A stretch of 64,000 nucleotides of DNA, from the NCBI GenBank assembly GCA_003021905.1, contig PXPI01000099.1, positions 1-64,000 of the forward strand, written 5' to 3'. The position numbers and the translations under genes are program-made. This document shows, one piece after another, positions 16,917-26,212 of this stretch (the stretch's first letter is position 1; each line of letters starts with the position of its first letter). A model generated the notes under the pieces. It ran no database searches. It saw nothing but the letters and a program-made list of their open reading frames with translations, and was not told the DNA's origin. This stretch comes from Cyanobacteria bacterium SW_9_44_58 (GTDB lineage Bacteria; Cyanobacteriota; Cyanobacteriia; Cyanobacteriales; Rubidibacteraceae).

Positions 16917-19900
16917 ATGACGTCTAACCACAATATGCAACTGGAGTCCTCCTCCAATCCTGAAGAGGTTCAATCTGAGCAGTCTCCGCCTCCTAAACCA
17001 ACCCCCCCCTGGTGGCGAGTTCTGTTGATTTTAATTCTATTGGGGCTAGGCGGCGGCGTTGCTTATACCTGGTATTTTATTTATTATCAATTATCTCCAA
17101 CTGTTGCAAAAAGTCTCAGTGAAATTCTGTCTCGTCCTGTGGAAGTGGGAGAAGTGGAATCTTTTTCTTTAACTTCTCTTGAATTTGGAGAAACCGTATT
17201 GCCGCCTAGCCCAGACCATTCGGAACAAGTCACGATTCCCAGCGTTGAAGTTGATTTTACCCCCCTCAAACTTCTCACTCAGCAAACCCTAGAACTTGAT
17301 GTCACGCTAGTTAGCCCAGATGCAACAATTGAGCAAACCAAGCAAGGGGAGTGGTTAACCACTAACTTGACAGTACAATCCCCAGGATTCATTGAATTTA
17401 AACTGGAAACGCTCAATGTTGAAAATGCTGATATTGCTGTTTCTTCCCGCAATCGGGAAGGGAAATTAAAAGCCCCCGTGAACCTGACCCTTGGTCAACT
17501 CAATAGTCAATTTCGAGATAATAATCAGCGCATTCAGTTTGAACTGGATCGCTTATCCGTTGCCAATACTCCAGGCAATTTGAATTTACAAGGAGAAGCC
17601 CGTCTCGAAAGCGGCGAAGTAGATTTAGCCGTCACCAGCAATAAATTAGCCATTGGCAGCTTAGCCCGATTAGTTCCGTCTCCCTTTGAAAAGATAGAAG
17701 GAAATCTAGATGCTGATACCGAGTTGAACCTATCCCTAGATGGAAATCTTCCCAGTTTCCAAGGAACTGCCGAATTCAATGAAGTTAACGCCAAGGTGGA
17801 TCAATTCAGCACTTCCATTACCGATACCAATGCCCAACTACGTCTTGCGGAACAAGATATTGTTGTCGAAAACTTTACAACGCAATTCGGCGGCATTGAG
17901 GCCACTGCCGGCGGAAAAATCAATCTTGCCCAGGGATATGATTTAACGGCTAATGTGAAACCGACGCCCATTTCCAGCCTCTTGTCCGCCGTTGAGATTC
18001 AACCGGATGTTCCGGTAAGTGGAACGATTCAAGCCAAGATTGACATTACCGGCGCCTTAGATAAGCCCCAAATCGATATTGCTGCCAGTAGTACCCAACC
18101 TATCCAGATTGATCAAGTTCAGTTTCAGCAGTTTCAAACCGCATTATCGCTTCAGGGAACAGAACTGGTTGTCGAAAATTTCCAAGCAACTTCGAATACA
18201 GGTGGCCAAATTGCCGCCCAAGGCAAAATCGGCTTAACCCCAGAACAAAAAATTGCCCTGGATGTGCGGCTTCAAAATGTTTCCGGCGAACTCATTCGTC
18301 CTTACCAACCGAACCTGCCTTCTAATTTAGGAACCCTCAATGCCTCGGGCAAAATAACCGGGGCTTTAAGCAAGTGGCAAAGTCTCCAAGCAGAGGGAAA
18401 AGCGACCCTTGCCATTGCTGAGGGAACTGTTACGTTACCGCAGCTGCAACTGTCAGAGGGTCGTGTCCAAGCCAAAATTCAGGTTAACCAACTGAAACCG
18501 CAACAACTGGCGCCGCAAGTACCGCCTCAGTTTCAAAACCCAGTTTCGGGACAATTTCGCCTCAATGCCAATTTAGCGGACTTTTCTCCGGAAAAAATTC
18601 GTCTGACAGGAGAAGGGGAATTAAAGGTTCCGCAAGGAGAAATCGCAGCAACTGCCGTAACGTTTAATGAGGGTCAGTTGAATGCCAATTTCACTCTCAC
18701 GAAAATTCCGTTAGCGTTACTTGCCCCGCAAACCCCTCCCGAGTTCAATGAATTGCTGTCGGCGCAATTAAATGTCAATGCTGATGTCGAAGCCTTTGAT
18801 CTGAATCAAATTCAAGGAACCAGTTCTGGATCACTTACCTTGACTAATGGCGATCGCGCTCAAGTCAACCTAAACAATCTCCGTCTCAACCAAGGCAACT
18901 GGCAAGGGAACATTCAAGCAAGCAATTTGAATCTTTACCGGTTGGTTCCCCAACTCCCGCAGCAATTCCAAAATTCCCGTTTCAATACGCAGCTGAAGGC
19001 TCAAGGAACCTTAGACAATCTTACCCCAAAAGGCATCACTGTCCGAGGAACTGGAGAAATTAATCAATTGTTGGGCGGAAAAATTACAGCAGATGTCTTG
19101 CGCCTGGAAAAGGGGAACTTTCAAATTGTTGCCTCTCCCGCCAATTTTGAACTTGCCCGGCTTTCAAACCAGCTTCAGGGCAAGGTTGGCGGCCAAGTTA
19201 CCGTTGGAGGCAATTTAAACAATCTCACTCCCGCAGGCATTAACGCCCAAGCCAACTTAGACTTTAGTCAAGGACTGGCTTTAATTGCCAATCCCCTTAC
19301 CACTCGCCTGCGTTGGGATGGGGAAAAAGTCATTTTAGAACAAGCCCAAGCCAAGAACTTTCAAGCTGAGGGAACCGTTGCCGTTAATCTCAACCAACAA
19401 GGACAAGAAATTATTGAACAATTTGATTTAACCGTCGATGCCCAGCAGTTGGACTTGTCCCAACTGCCCCTTCCCACTGCCCAACCCGTGGGGAAAATTG
19501 ATGTTAAAGGATTAGCCGACTTTTCCGGAAATCTGACCGGGACGCTGAATCAACCCCAAGTCCAAGGAACCATTGGCTTACAAAATTTTGCCGTGGAACG
19601 GTTTACTTTTGATTCCAAAATGACAGGGGGAATTCAGGTCAATTCCCAACAAGGGATTCAACTGAATTTAGTAGGCAATAGCCAAACCCCCGATCGCATT
19701 CAGTTGGCCTTGTCTTCGCCGCAACAGAAGCAGTTGCTGCCCTTAGAACCCGCCTCATTTGTCATTAAACGGGATAGCGCGATCGCGCAAGGAAAACGCC
19801 AAGGCCAAACCTTACAGGTCAATTTACAAGAACTGCCCTTGGATCTCCTGAAAGACTTTGCCCCACTTCCCAAAGAATTTGCCAATCAACCAGCTTCCGG

Positions 19901-22400
19901 CAAATTAAACGGCGATCTGGCCGTTGATTGGAAGCAGTTAGGGGTTTCCGGAGAACTGGCTTTAGAGAACCCCTCTCTAGGCAGATTTAACAGCGATCGC
20001 GTCACCGCCGAGTTTCGTTACGCCAACCAAATCTTCAACCTCAAACAAGCCGCCCTCTTGCAACAAGAAAGCGAATATCGCGCCAGCGGCCGCCTGAACC
20101 TCAGCAAAACCAGTCCCGACTTTGAAGCCAACCTCGATATCAAACAAGGGCGAATCCAAGACATTCTTAGTGCCTTACAACTCTTTGATTTGTCTGAAAT
20201 CCAACAAGACTTTGCCACCCCTGAATACGGGAACGCCCAAGATCTCGATGTCGCCTCCATCAATATCAAAAACGACCCCCTAGAAACCCAACTGCGCCGT
20301 TTTTCCGAAATTCAATCCCTCCTTGCCCAAATGCGGGATAAGCAAGACACAGCAACCGCCATTCCTTCCCTCGCCTCAGCCCAAGGCAACTTTACCGGAA
20401 GTATTTCTCTCACGGGAACGTCATTTCAACCGCAAGACATCCAAGGTGAGTTTCGTCTCGATGGGAACCAGTGGCAATGGGGTCCCTACCAAGCCCAAAG
20501 CGTACTTGCCGAAGGCAAAATTGATAACGGGATTGTGACCCTGCTGCCAGTTCGTTTCGCCTCAGGGGAAAGTTATATTAACCTCTCAGGCACCTTTGGC
20601 GGCCAAAACCAGTCCGCGCAATTGCAAGTCAATCAAATTCCGGTGGCAACGTTGCAAAATGTAGTTGAGGTTCCAGAATTTATTGGCGTCAGCGGCTTTG
20701 TCAACGGCACCGCTACCGTCGCTGGAACACCGGAAAACCCCACCGCAAGAGGAGAACTCCAAGTCAACGAAGCGACTCTCAATGAAACTCCCATTGATAC
20801 CATTCAGGGGAGTTTCAGTTATAGCAATTCGCAACTCAATTTCTTTGCCAAGGGCTTACTCTCCCCCGATAGCGATCCCCTAATCCTGAGCGGCAAATTG
20901 CCCTATCAACTGCCCTTTGCCAAAGTTCCCCCTGCTTCTGACAATTTAAACATCGAGATTAGTCTCCAAGATGAGGGCTTTGCTTTACTCGATGTGATTA
21001 GCAAGAACCAATTAACCTGGAAAGGAGGAGAAGGACAAGTCAATCTTGCCATTAATGGACCCTTCAACCCAGAAAACTTTCAATTGGAGCAACTCAATAC
21101 CTCTGGGGTAATTACTCTTTCTGATGCCAGCGTGGGAACTGCATTTTTGCCTGACCCCTTAACCAATATCAATAGTCGGGTGGAATTCAACTTTAATCAA
21201 GCCAGTGTGGAACAATTCAACGCTGACTTTGGGGGCGGGAAAGTAACTGCAACAGGAGAAATCGCTCTATTTAACCCTGATGCCGCCTCGCAACTCCTTA
21301 ATATTGACTTACAGAACCTTGCTGTGGATATCCCTGACCTTTACCAAGGAAATGTCGCTGGCAATATCAATTTGGGCCGAACAGCTATTGAACCCCTTAT
21401 TGGCGGGGAAATTACTCTCTCGGAAGGAGAAATTATGTTAGCCCAGGGTGAAACCGCCCCCGCAGAAAATGGCCAAGGCCGTGAAAATGGCCAAGGTACT
21501 GAAAATGGCCAAGGCAACAATAATTTGTCCAATGTTGGCTTTAATAATTTGACCCTGAACCTAGGGAAGAATGTGAAGGTCACCCGAGAACCGATTATGA
21601 ATTTTGTGGCCGATGGCAGTTTAAACGTGAATGGAACCCTTGCTGATCTACGCCCCAAAGGAACCATTTCCTTGCAGCGAGGTCAAGTCAATTTAGGGAC
21701 AAGTCAGTTTCGCTTAGCCAAAGGGTATGAACAGACCGCAAGATTTACCCCGTCCCAAGGCCTAGACCCCACTTTAAATGGGCGTTTAGTAACCTCTGTC
21801 GCTGAAACCAGCGGCAGTTTTCGGAATGAAAGCCGCCTCAGCGAACCTAGTGACGGCATTAACGCTAATATTGGCACTTTACAGTCAGTGCGGGTGGAAG
21901 CTTTGGTTCGAGGACGGGCTAGTGAACTGCAACCTGGACAGTTAACGCCCAATAATGAGGTGTTGACCCTAAGCAGCGATCCCAATCGTAGTGAAACCGA
22001 AATTATTGCCCTGCTCGGCGGCGGCTTAACCAGTGGGTTTGGTCAGGGCAATACGGCATTCGGAATAGCCAATTTAGCTAGTTCCACCTTTCTAGGAAGC
22101 TTTCAAAACACCATTGGCGATGCTTTGGGATTAAGCGATTTTCGGATTTTTCCCACGCTAATTCCCACAGAAACAGAAGAGGGAGAAGATAGTGGTTCCA
22201 ACTCGAGTTTAGGATTTGGTGCGGAAGCAGGGATTAACATTAGTGAAAATTTATCCTTCTCTGTTCTGACAATTTTTAATGCAAATCAACGTTTTCAATA
22301 TAGTATTCGCTATCGTTTAAGCGATGACATTTTACTCCGAGGAGCAACTGATTTAACCGATAATAACAGTTTCATTATTGAGTATGAAACGCGTTTTTAA
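16917..22400 (+). CDS. TamB-like (DUF490) translocation/assembly module protein
   Basis: 1827-aa AsmA/TamB-superfamily protein, the class thought to bridge inner and outer membranes and move phospholipids or assist outer-membrane assembly. One N-terminal membrane helix follows a Pro-rich cytoplasmic stub (WWRVLLILILLGLGGGVAYT, about residues 39-58). A very long, repetitive beta-rich region of GELN/ASGKITGAL-type strands with repeated LAPQTPPEF-like segments follows, as in the hydrophobic groove of such proteins. The conserved C-terminal DUF490 block shows ALVRGRASELQPG, IIALLGGGLTSG and the final beta-strand YRLSDDILLRGATDLTD. Three ENGQG(R/T/N) hexapeptides occur at residues 1517-1534. The ATG at 16917 is well placed before the membrane helix. 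Confidence 0.9.
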   Translation: MTSNHNMQLESSSNPEEVQSEQSPPPKPTPPWWRVLLILILLGLGGGVAYTWYFIYYQLSPTVAKSLSEILSRPVEVGEVESFSLTSLEFGETVLPPSPDHSEQVTIPSVEVDFTPLKLLTQQTLELDVTLVSPDATIEQTKQGEWLTTNLTVQSPGFIEFKLETLNVENADIAVSSRNREGKLKAPVNLTLGQLNSQFRDNNQRIQFELDRLSVANTPGNLNLQGEARLESGEVDLAVTSNKLAIGSLARLVPSPFEKIEGNLDADTELNLSLDGNLPSFQGTAEFNEVNAKVDQFSTSITDTNAQLRLAEQDIVVENFTTQFGGIEATAGGKINLAQGYDLTANVKPTPISSLLSAVEIQPDVPVSGTIQAKIDITGALDKPQIDIAASSTQPIQIDQVQFQQFQTALSLQGTELVVENFQATSNTGGQIAAQGKIGLTPEQKIALDVRLQNVSGELIRPYQPNLPSNLGTLNASGKITGALSKWQSLQAEGKATLAIAEGTVTLPQLQLSEGRVQAKIQVNQLKPQQLAPQVPPQFQNPVSGQFRLNANLADFSPEKIRLTGEGELKVPQGEIAATAVTFNEGQLNANFTLTKIPLALLAPQTPPEFNELLSAQLNVNADVEAFDLNQIQGTSSGSLTLTNGDRAQVNLNNLRLNQGNWQGNIQASNLNLYRLVPQLPQQFQNSRFNTQLKAQGTLDNLTPKGITVRGTGEINQLLGGKITADVLRLEKGNFQIVASPANFELARLSNQLQGKVGGQVTVGGNLNNLTPAGINAQANLDFSQGLALIANPLTTRLRWDGEKVILEQAQAKNFQAEGTVAVNLNQQGQEIIEQFDLTVDAQQLDLSQLPLPTAQPVGKIDVKGLADFSGNLTGTLNQPQVQGTIGLQNFAVERFTFDSKMTGGIQVNSQQGIQLNLVGNSQTPDRIQLALSSPQQKQLLPLEPASFVIKRDSAIAQGKRQGQTLQVNLQELPLDLLKDFAPLPKEFANQPASGKLNGDLAVDWKQLGVSGELALENPSLGRFNSDRVTAEFRYANQIFNLKQAALLQQESEYRASGRLNLSKTSPDFEANLDIKQGRIQDILSALQLFDLSEIQQDFATPEYGNAQDLDVASINIKNDPLETQLRRFSEIQSLLAQMRDKQDTATAIPSLASAQGNFTGSISLTGTSFQPQDIQGEFRLDGNQWQWGPYQAQSVLAEGKIDNGIVTLLPVRFASGESYINLSGTFGGQNQSAQLQVNQIPVATLQNVVEVPEFIGVSGFVNGTATVAGTPENPTARGELQVNEATLNETPIDTIQGSFSYSNSQLNFFAKGLLSPDSDPLILSGKLPYQLPFAKVPPASDNLNIEISLQDEGFALLDVISKNQLTWKGGEGQVNLAINGPFNPENFQLEQLNTSGVITLSDASVGTAFLPDPLTNINSRVEFNFNQASVEQFNADFGGGKVTATGEIALFNPDAASQLLNIDLQNLAVDIPDLYQGNVAGNINLGRTAIEPLIGGEITLSEGEIMLAQGETAPAENGQGRENGQGTENGQGNNNLSNVGFNNLTLNLGKNVKVTREPIMNFVADGSLNVNGTLADLRPKGTISLQRGQVNLGTSQFRLAKGYEQTARFTPSQGLDPTLNGRLVTSVAETSGSFRNESRLSEPSDGINANIGTLQSVRVEALVRGRASELQPGQLTPNNEVLTLSSDPNRSETEIIALLGGGLTSGFGQGNTAFGIANLASSTFLGSFQNTIGDALGLSDFRIFPTLIPTETEEGEDSGSNSSLGFGAEAGINISENLSFSVLTIFNANQRFQYSIRYRLSDDILLRGATDLTDNNSFIIEYETRF
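21465..21518 (+). repeat. In-frame 18-nt tandem repeat in the TamB-like gene
   Basis: Three near-identical 18-nt units begin GAAAATGGCCAAGG at 21465, 21483 and 21501, encoding ENGQGR, ENGQGT and ENGQGN. Units differ only in the last codons. Such repeats can change copy number by slippage without breaking the frame. Confidence 0.95.
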
Positions 22401-22435
22401 CACAATCATGATAATCTAATCCACAAACTTTTTAT

Positions 22436-22686
22436 TTGGGCAATCGAACCTCCCAAGCAACAAACGAAGTTAACCGGATTGCGTATCGCTTTTGCAATCA
22501 AATTCAACAATTAACCAAGGCGGTCCAAGAAAGTGAAGATGCAGCGCGATCGCTGGTTGAACGGTCTCAACAAACGCAATAAGCCCTTGATGAATTAGAA
22601 CGCTTAATTAATCAGTATAAAATCGTGCTCTCAAACAGGAAGAGGAAACTTCCCAAAAGGAAACCAAAACCCCGCAATCTGTTTAA
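22436..22686 (+). pseudogene. Decayed coiled-coil gene fragment
   Basis: One frame reads GNRTSQATNEVNRIAYRF, QLTKAVQESEDAARSLVER and SQQTQ, reaches a TAA at 22580-22582 and continues ALDELERLINQY. A shift of one base near 22622 then restores RALKQEEETSQKETKTPQSV ending in TAA at 22684. The codon pattern and heptad-like composition indicate a former coding sequence with a nonsense mutation, a frameshift and perhaps a lost 5' part. I do not recognise the parent family. It explains the 346-base gap after the TamB-like gene. Confidence 0.6.
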
Positions 22687-22746
22687 AACGTTAAAATTAG
22701 ACTAAGATCAATTTTTTTGTGAATTTATTTTTCGTGTTTCTATTCT

Positions 22747-22944
22747 ATGTTCTTAAGCGAACTAACACCAATCTTTCAAGAATTTACCCAACAACCCATG
22801 AGCTTTCTAGGAGGATTAGTTTCTGGGAGCTTGCGCCTCAACCCGAACCAAGAGCCTCTCAAAAGTTGGCTAGCTCAGCAAGGCGGGGGCCAGACAACGT
22901 CGTCTCCAAGCAATCGGCCGCCCCAAGCCATTAATATCGAATAA
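22747..22944 (+). CDS. Small conserved-looking protein, 65 aa
   Basis: Begins MFLSELTPIFQEFTQQPMSF and continues LGGLVSGSLRLNPNQEPLKS, then WLAQQ and a Gly/Ser/Pro-rich tail. The pattern of a short amphipathic N-terminus, a glycine-rich LGG..SG.LRLN segment and PLKSWL resembles small cyanobacterial proteins of unknown function, but I cannot name the family. The ATG at 22747 is chosen; the overlapping frame from 22719 has a less protein-like composition. A hairpin at 23010 may end its transcript. Confidence 0.6.
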   Translation: MFLSELTPIFQEFTQQPMSFLGGLVSGSLRLNPNQEPLKSWLAQQGGGQTTSSPSNRPPQAINIE

Positions 22945-23009
22945 AGCAGGTAATTCTTCCGATTGCTGGATTCAGGCAACTTAACAAAAAGAGAGCATAA
23001 ATCGCGGGG

Positions 23010-23032
23010 TTCCCTTGTCGCTGGCAAGGGAA
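23010..23032 (+). terminator. Hairpin, possible terminator
   Basis: TTCCCTTG (23010-23017) and CAAGGGAA (23025-23032) form a perfect 8-bp stem with a 7-nt loop, followed only by a weak A/T stretch. It lies about 65 bases past the 65-aa gene. Confidence 0.4.
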
Positions 23033-23216
23033 ATTATTACAATTTTGCTAGGTTTTTCCGTTGGAAAGGGGAGCCTCTCTGTTAGGGAAATCCCCATGGG
23101 ATCTGGTTATCAAGGAGTTTTTAGTGTGGGATCGCTAGTGCTTTTTCAGTGCGAATTTATTAGGAATGTGCTAAAAGAGTTAAACAGTGGCAATTTATTC
23201 GGTGATTAAAAAAAAT

Positions 23217-23276
23217 GAAGCAATGACGATAAATAGAAAGATGGGAGAACTCTCATTTGATGGCAAAAATTGCTTC
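23217..23276. repeat. Inverted repeat in the sigA upstream region
   Basis: GAAGCAAT (23217-23224) and ATTGCTTC (23269-23276) can pair around a 44-nt interior that contains a GAGAACTCTC palindrome. It lies upstream of the predicted sigA promoter. The interval 22945-23497 holds no convincing gene apart from this and the hairpin at 23010. Confidence 0.45.
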
Positions 23277-23312
23277 TAATTCGATAAGTGATCAATGTAA
23301 CTGACCGTCAAG

Positions 23313-23340
23313 TTGCCATTTTTGTAAGAAAGGCTACAAT
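23313..23340 (+). promoter_or_regulatory. Predicted sigma-70 type promoter of sigA
   Basis: TTGCCA (23313-23318) and TACAAT (23335-23340) are separated by 16 bases, close to the consensus. Transcription from about 23347 would give a leader of roughly 150 nt before the sigA start codon. The leader contains a pairing TTTCCTGT/ACAGGAAA. Predicted from sequence only. Confidence 0.4.
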
Positions 23341-23497
23341 CATGGCTAGGTCTTTCCTGTTACCCCCTCCTGTTAGCAACCCGGAATGAGATTGCTGGGC
23401 CTTTAAGGGAATGGACAGGAAAAACGTTAATGGCATCTTAATCAATGATCAATCATCATTTTCTGATGAAAACAGCAACAAGTAAAAGGAAAACGGC

Positions 23498-24706
23498 ATG
23501 ATGCAGGTAAACGCAGTAACCAGCCAACAAGATAAAAACGAACTCGAACGCTTAATTGAAGAGCAAAGTCAAGAAGTGGCTCAAGGCAATTCCATTGAAG
23601 TTGAAGTGGAACCGGCAGATTCTGACTTGGAAAAGGAGGCCGAGTTAGAAAAGGAGGCGATGTTAGAGACGACAGAACTGCCGGAAGGAACGTTGCAAAA
23701 ACCGGCGGAAAATGCCTCTGCGGAAAATGCCTCTCAAGATGAAACCCAAAAAAAGTCTTACACCGAAGACTCCATCCGTCTTTACCTGCAAGAAATCGGT
23801 CGGATTCGGCTGTTACGGGCTGATGAAGAAATTGAATTGGCTCGAAAAATTGCTGATTTATTAGAGCTGGAACGCACTCGCACCGAATTGCAAGCCACGA
23901 TTGGTTATGAGCCTACTATCGAAGAGTGGGCGCAAGAGGTGGATATGCCTTTACAGAAATTTCGCCGGCGCTTGATGCTGGGGCGCAGAGCGAAAGAGAA
24001 AATGGTGCAGTCCAACTTGCGTCTCGTGGTTTCCATTGCGAAGAAATACATGAATCGCGGTTTATCGTTTCAGGATTTAATTCAAGAAGGATCATTGGGC
24101 TTGATTCGGGCAGCGGAAAAGTTTGATCATGAAAAAGGCTATAAGTTTTCCACCTACGCAACGTGGTGGATTCGACAAGCAATTACCCGCGCGATCGCGG
24201 ATCAATCGCGAACTATCCGTCTCCCAGTTCACCTCTACGAAACAATTTCTCGCATCAAGAAAACTACGAAAGTCCTCTCCCAAGAATTGGGACGCAAGCC
24301 GACCGAAGAAGAAATTGCCGAACGCATGGAAATGACCATCGAAAAATTAAGATTTATTGCGAAGTCGGCTCAGCTTCCCATCTCGTTAGAAACCCCCATT
24401 GGCAAAGAAGAAGACTCTCGCTTAGGCGATTTTATTGAAGCTGACGGGGAAACCCCTGAAGATGAAGTTTCCAAGAGTTTACTGCGAGAAGATTTAGAAG
24501 ATGTTCTCGATACCTTGAGCCCGCGAGAAAGGGATGTTCTCCGTCTCCGCTACGGTTTAGAAGATGGACGGATGAAAACCTTAGAAGAAATTGGACAAAT
24601 TTTTAATGTTACTCGCGAGCGCATTCGACAAATTGAAGCGAAAGCTCTAAGAAAATTGCGTCATCCTAATCGCAACAGTATTTTAAAGGAGTATATTCGC
24701 ACCTAA
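23498..24706 (+). CDS. sigA: Principal RNA polymerase sigma factor (group 1, SigA/RpoD)
   Basis: Primary sigma factor of the RNA polymerase holoenzyme. An acidic region 1.1-like N-terminus (residues 1-85, with ENASAENAS repeats) precedes region 1.2 ([15 protein letters not shown]), region 2 with the -10 recognition helix ([20 protein letters not shown]), region 3 and region 4 with the -35 helix-turn-helix ([20 protein letters not shown]). The 402-aa length and the N-terminal extension mark it as group 1 rather than group 2. AAAGGAAAA lies before the ATG. A hairpin follows the gene at 24738. Confidence 0.95.
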   Translation: MMQVNAVTSQQDKNELERLIEEQSQEVAQGNSIEVEVEPADSDLEKEAELEKEAMLETTELPEGTLQKPAENASAENASQDETQKKSYTEDSIRLYLQEIGRIRLLRADEEIELARKIADLLELERTRTELQATIGYEPTIEEWAQEVDMPLQKFRRRLMLGRRAKEKMVQSNLRLVVSIAKKYMNRGLSFQDLIQEGSLGLIRAAEKFDHEKGYKFSTYATWWIRQAITRAIADQSRTIRLPVHLYETISRIKKTTKVLSQELGRKPTEEEIAERMEMTIEKLRFIAKSAQLPISLETPIGKEEDSRLGDFIEADGETPEDEVSKSLLREDLEDVLDTLSPRERDVLRLRYGLEDGRMKTLEEIGQIFNVTRERIRQIEAKALRKLRHPNRNSILKEYIRT

Positions 24707-24737
24707 AAAGGATTAGCAATTTGGATGAATTTTAAAA

Positions 24738-24762
24738 GCTGGGTAAGACGATTTTACCCAGC
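24738..24762 (+). terminator. Hairpin after sigA
   Basis: GCTGGGTAA (24738-24746) and TTACCCAGC (24754-24762) form a perfect 9-bp stem with a 7-nt loop 32 bases past the sigA stop. The U-tract is weak (GATTGTTA), so it may act in processing or stability as much as in termination. Confidence 0.55.
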
Positions 24763-24852
24763 GATTGTTATAATGTTGAGACAAATGATTTAAGAAGGCA
24801 TTGAGGGTGAGCTAAAATCACCCTTGTTCTCAAACTTAGGTCGCAATCAACT

Positions 24853-25005
24853 TTACAGAAGCCCCCAGAAATGGAGAACCCCTTGTCCAGTTAGGAGTTC
24901 GGTGAGCAGCGCAGCCACAAAGCCAATCATTGCTAAGCGGCCATTCCAATTTTCTGCAGATGTATTCCAACCAAATTTAAAGTCATTGCGATTTTCTTCA
25001 GTCAT
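24853..25005 (-). CDS. High-light-inducible protein (HLIP/Scp), 50 aa
   Basis: One-helix member of the chlorophyll a/b-binding family, located in the thylakoid membrane, where such proteins bind chlorophyll and carotenoid and protect photosystem assembly intermediates under excess light. The translation starts [20 protein letters not shown], and the helix carries the signature [19 protein letters not shown] with the chlorophyll-ligand Glu, Asn and Arg. It ends [16 protein letters not shown] lies 5' of the ATG at 25005. It is convergent with sigA. Confidence 0.9.
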   Translation of the reverse strand: MTEENRNDFKFGWNTSAENWNGRLAMIGFVAALLTELLTGQGVLHFWGLL

Positions 25006-25071
25006 AATAACCTCTTTACAAATCGATATTAGTGCGGCTAACTCTGTAAATAAATGTAACTAAAAATTGTC

Positions 25072-25113
25072 AAAAAAGCAATACGTCTATTCCTTGCAGA
25101 CGATTGCTTTTTT
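25072..25113 (+). terminator. Strong bidirectional intrinsic terminator between hli and DUF3593
   Basis: AAAAAAGCAAT-A-CGTCT (25072-25088) pairs with AGACG-ATTGCTTTTTT (25098-25113) around a 9-nt loop, with one bulged A. T-runs exist on both strands. It sits 30 bases before the DUF3593 start and upstream of the divergent hli gene, so no annotated gene obviously ends here. Confidence 0.7.
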
Positions 25114-25143
25114 GTATGTGATCGATTGTCAGTTATTCGGCCT

Positions 25144-25458
25144 ATGTTAGATAAACAAACCCTTTTTGCTGCTTCCCTCTTTCCCTATTTGGGTTTTCTC
25201 TGGTTTGTGGCGCGATCGCGCCAATTTCCCCGGCTAGCAGTCATTGGTTTTTATGTCTTGTTAATATTTGTGTTGGTGACTATCCCTGCCGGAATTTATG
25301 CCCAACAGGAATATGGAGAATCTTTAGCAAATGTGGACTGGTTGCATGGCAGTGCAGAATCCTTTCTCACTCTCTCGAATATTCTAGTGGCATTAGGATT
25401 TCAGCAGGCGATTCGACGTCGAAAAACTGCTTCTTCCAACCAACAGGAACAAACATGA
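25144..25458 (+). CDS. DUF3593 domain-containing membrane protein
   Basis: 104-aa membrane protein of the DUF3593 family, found in cyanobacteria and plastids, with unknown role. Three hydrophobic segments are visible: LFAASLFPYLGFLWFVA, LAVIGFYVLLIFVLVTIPAG and ESFLTLSNILVALGFQQA, with the conserved WLHGSAESFLT between. The ATG at 25144 is preferred; the TTG at 25126 adds six residues. Its stop overlaps the start of the glycosyltransferase gene in an ATGA junction, which indicates translational coupling. Confidence 0.85.
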   Translation: MLDKQTLFAASLFPYLGFLWFVARSRQFPRLAVIGFYVLLIFVLVTIPAGIYAQQEYGESLANVDWLHGSAESFLTLSNILVALGFQQAIRRRKTASSNQQEQT

Positions 25459-26210
25459 CTTCCTCTTTTCAGAGCAATCTTTTATCAACGGTTCCAGAAC
25501 GGGCAACGGTCCTGGGGAACCCAGTTCACCTGCTGTCGGACTATCTCAGTTGGTTACAGGATCGCTGGCGCCAGAAGCAGGGCACTCATGTGGTGACTCT
25601 CAATGCGGAAATGGTGATGCTGGCTCGGAAAAATCCTCAATTAGCCAGCGCGATCGCGCAAGCAGAATTAGTCATTCCCGATGGGGCAGGAGTCGTCCTT
25701 TCCTTACGCTTACAAGGAAAAAAACAAGCTCGCTATCCTGGGATTGACCTGGCGGCTGCGTTATTAAAAACCACCGCCGCCGGAACGGCTCCAGGAGAAA
25801 TTTTCTTTTACGGCGGGGTACCTGGGCGAGCCGAAGCAGCGGCTCAACGGTGGCGAAACCAATTTCCCAATCTTTCCATTCGCACGCAACACGGTTATCT
25901 CTCCCCATCTCAAGAATCGGAACTGTGTCAGGAGTTAAGCCAGCGACAACCGCAATTGATTTTAGTCGCCTTGGGAGTGCCCCGACAGGAAGTTTGGATT
26001 GCTCAACATCGGCATCTTTGCCCCCAATCAATTTGGATGGGGATCGGCGGCGCTTTTGATATTTGGGGCGGTGCTAAATCGCGGGCTCCTTCCTGGTTTT
26101 GCGAACATAATTTGGAATGGTTGTACCGCTTATATCAAGAACCATCCCGTTGGCGGCGGATGATGGTGTTGCCTTTATTTGCTTGGGCTTCTCTGGTCAA
26201 TCGCAATTGA
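25455..26210 (+). CDS. WecB/TagA/CpsF family glycosyltransferase
   Basis: GT26-family glycosyltransferase of the kind that adds N-acetylmannosamine(uronic acid) or similar sugars to lipid-linked glycans. The family motifs are visible: VTLNAEMVMLARKNPQLA, VIPDGAGVVLSLRLQGK with the catalytic Asp, FFYGGVPGRAEAAA, LVALGVPRQEVWIAQH and IGGAFDIWGGAKSRAP, with the acidic C-terminal EHNLEWLYRLYQEPSRW. At 251 aa it is complete. It is coupled to the DUF3593 gene by a 4-base overlap. The exact substrate is unknown. Confidence 0.92.
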   Translation: MTSSFQSNLLSTVPERATVLGNPVHLLSDYLSWLQDRWRQKQGTHVVTLNAEMVMLARKNPQLASAIAQAELVIPDGAGVVLSLRLQGKKQARYPGIDLAAALLKTTAAGTAPGEIFFYGGVPGRAEAAAQRWRNQFPNLSIRTQHGYLSPSQESELCQELSQRQPQLILVALGVPRQEVWIAQHRHLCPQSIWMGIGGAFDIWGGAKSRAPSWFCEHNLEWLYRLYQEPSRWRRMMVLPLFAWASLVNRN

Positions 26211-26212
26211 GC

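Noticed and set aside
22719-22934. 71-codon open frame overlapping the 65-aa gene
   Set aside because: It overlaps the better frame starting at 22747 and has a less protein-like composition.
23015-23209. 64-codon open frame upstream of sigA
   Set aside because: It starts inside a hairpin and shows no domain; the region looks like a leader or terminator.
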